Positions 63,461 through 64,000 of a DNA stretch of 64,000 nucleotides are shown one piece after another (the first letter of the stretch is position 1; each line of letters opens with the position of its first letter). Both the position numbers and the translations under genes were made by a program. Source of the stretch: Pseudonocardiales bacterium (GTDB lineage Bacteria > Actinomycetota > Actinomycetes > Mycobacteriales > Pseudonocardiaceae); assembly GCA_023252195.1 (NCBI GenBank), contig JAHEXI010000012.1, positions 1 through 64,000 of the forward strand, read 5' to 3'. Below the pieces are notes generated by a model. That model made no database searches. It saw only the letters and a program-made list of their open reading frames with translations, and was not told the DNA's origin.

Positions 63461-63793
63461 GTGAATCGACCATTGGCTGCCGGCGTTGTGCACTCGGGTG
63501 GGGATGTGCCGCTGGGCCTCCACGCGGTAGCCCGGGCGGCCGGTGCGTCTAGGGTCCGGCTACCTCTGAGCAGCGTAGAGCCGGTGTATGGGCTGGTTCC
63601 CCACGTGCTGGTGGGCAAGATCAACCATTACCCCGACCATGGCTGCCCGGCCCCGCAGCATCAGCGGCGCCGGAGCGCTCTCCCGCCCGAGCACATCAGT
63701 CTGCCCGTCCGTTTATCCGGCCAGCATCTGCATCCGCAGCTCCACCGCTCGTCGTGGGATGGCCCCTCCGGTCGAGCAGGGAGCAACGCATGA
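63461..63793 (+). CDS. Possible small unknown protein upstream of the final gene
   Basis: A 110-residue frame ending SGRAGSNA. Its stop overlaps the start of the next gene (ATGA), the main reason to keep it. Sequence features (EPVYGLVPHVLVGKINHYPD, then a His/Pro/Arg-rich tail) match no family I know, and other frames are also open here. Confidence 0.3.
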   Translation: MNRPLAAGVVHSGGDVPLGLHAVARAAGASRVRLPLSSVEPVYGLVPHVLVGKINHYPDHGCPAPQHQRRRSALPPEHISLPVRLSGQHLHPQLHRSSWDGPSGRAGSNA

Positions 63794-64000
63794 GGCGGCT
63801 CCCGTCCGCAGTTCCTCATCACAGTGGGCAGGCGGGCCTGCCCAACATCGTGGAAGAGCTGCTCGTTGATGTGACCGCCGACGGGTTCACGCTGTATTGC
63901 TGCGGACCGAAATCGGCACCGAATGCGCTGGTCGCGGCCTATGAGTGGGAGCAGTACGTCGATCTGCTCACCATCCGGGACTTCGATCGGGTCACCACGG
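63790..64000 (+). CDS. Start of an unknown gene, runs off the window
   Basis: ATG 63790; the frame is open to the end of the window (70 residues). GLPNIVEELLVDVTADGFTL, YCCGPKSAPNALVAAYEWEQ and YVDLLTIRDFDRVTT look like a small alpha/beta protein. Similar short proteins are frequent in actinomycetes, but I cannot name the family. Confidence 0.6.
   Translation, partial: MRRLPSAVPHHSGQAGLPNIVEELLVDVTADGFTLYCCGPKSAPNALVAAYEWEQYVDLLTIRDFDRVTT

Overview
The window is high-GC actinobacterial DNA. GC-rich third positions, GTG starts, a WhiB relic, NrtR-type NUDIX regulators and many actinomycete insertion sequences point to a Pseudonocardiales-like actinomycete; the species cannot be fixed from sequence alone.

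Layout. (1) About 1-18.9 kb, + strand: the 3' part of an extracellular contractile injection system (eCIS) operon. It encodes a LysM tube-cap protein, a gpD-like hub, a gpV-like spike, a PAAR tip, a gp25-like wedge protein, two baseplate-J-like proteins (the first unusually large, with a likely internal beta-propeller), a gpI-like tail protein, two related cysteine-rich accessory proteins, a 1164-aa candidate cargo and a TPR protein. Most genes overlap by 1-20 bases. Two divergent LuxR-type regulators follow (18.9-20.6 kb). (2) About 20.6-34.8 kb: a graveyard of mobile DNA. It holds pieces of one integrase-core IS family, an IS6 copy, a relE-like toxin pair, an ATP-grasp gene, a whiB gene split by a 1.72-kb IS1380 copy, and a complete recombinase-in-trio (RIT) element inserted in the catalytic motif of a phage-type integrase gene. 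(3) About 34.8-42.9 kb: a 2524-aa NACHT/HEAT protein of clearly lower GC and a small divergent membrane protein. (4) About 43-46 kb: IS5 and IS1380 copies. (5) About 46.9-58.7 kb: a defence-like island between two 31-bp direct repeats of a tRNA-Met 3' half. It contains a NUDIX regulator / PNP-NTPase / helical-repeat operon, a phage-type HTH gene, a membrane-protein / nucleosidase pair sharing an amyloid-like motif, a second NUDIX regulator and a membrane-anchored PLD-like protein. (6) About 58.7-64 kb: a broken IS6, a Tc-toxin A-subunit relic, another IS1380, an integrase relic and the start of an unknown gene.

How parts may work together. The injection-system genes form one translationally coupled unit that builds baseplate, spike and tail end. 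In the island, both NUDIX (NrtR-like) genes have paired copies of the same inverted repeat, GTCA-N3-TGAC, over their promoters. One promoter also drives the membrane/nucleosidase pair. This suggests a nucleotide- or ADP-ribose-sensing regulator controlling PNP-type effectors, which in known anti-phage systems degrade nucleotides. I consider the membrane protein plus nucleosidase pair with a shared 27-residue motif, under that operator, the best candidate for an undescribed system.
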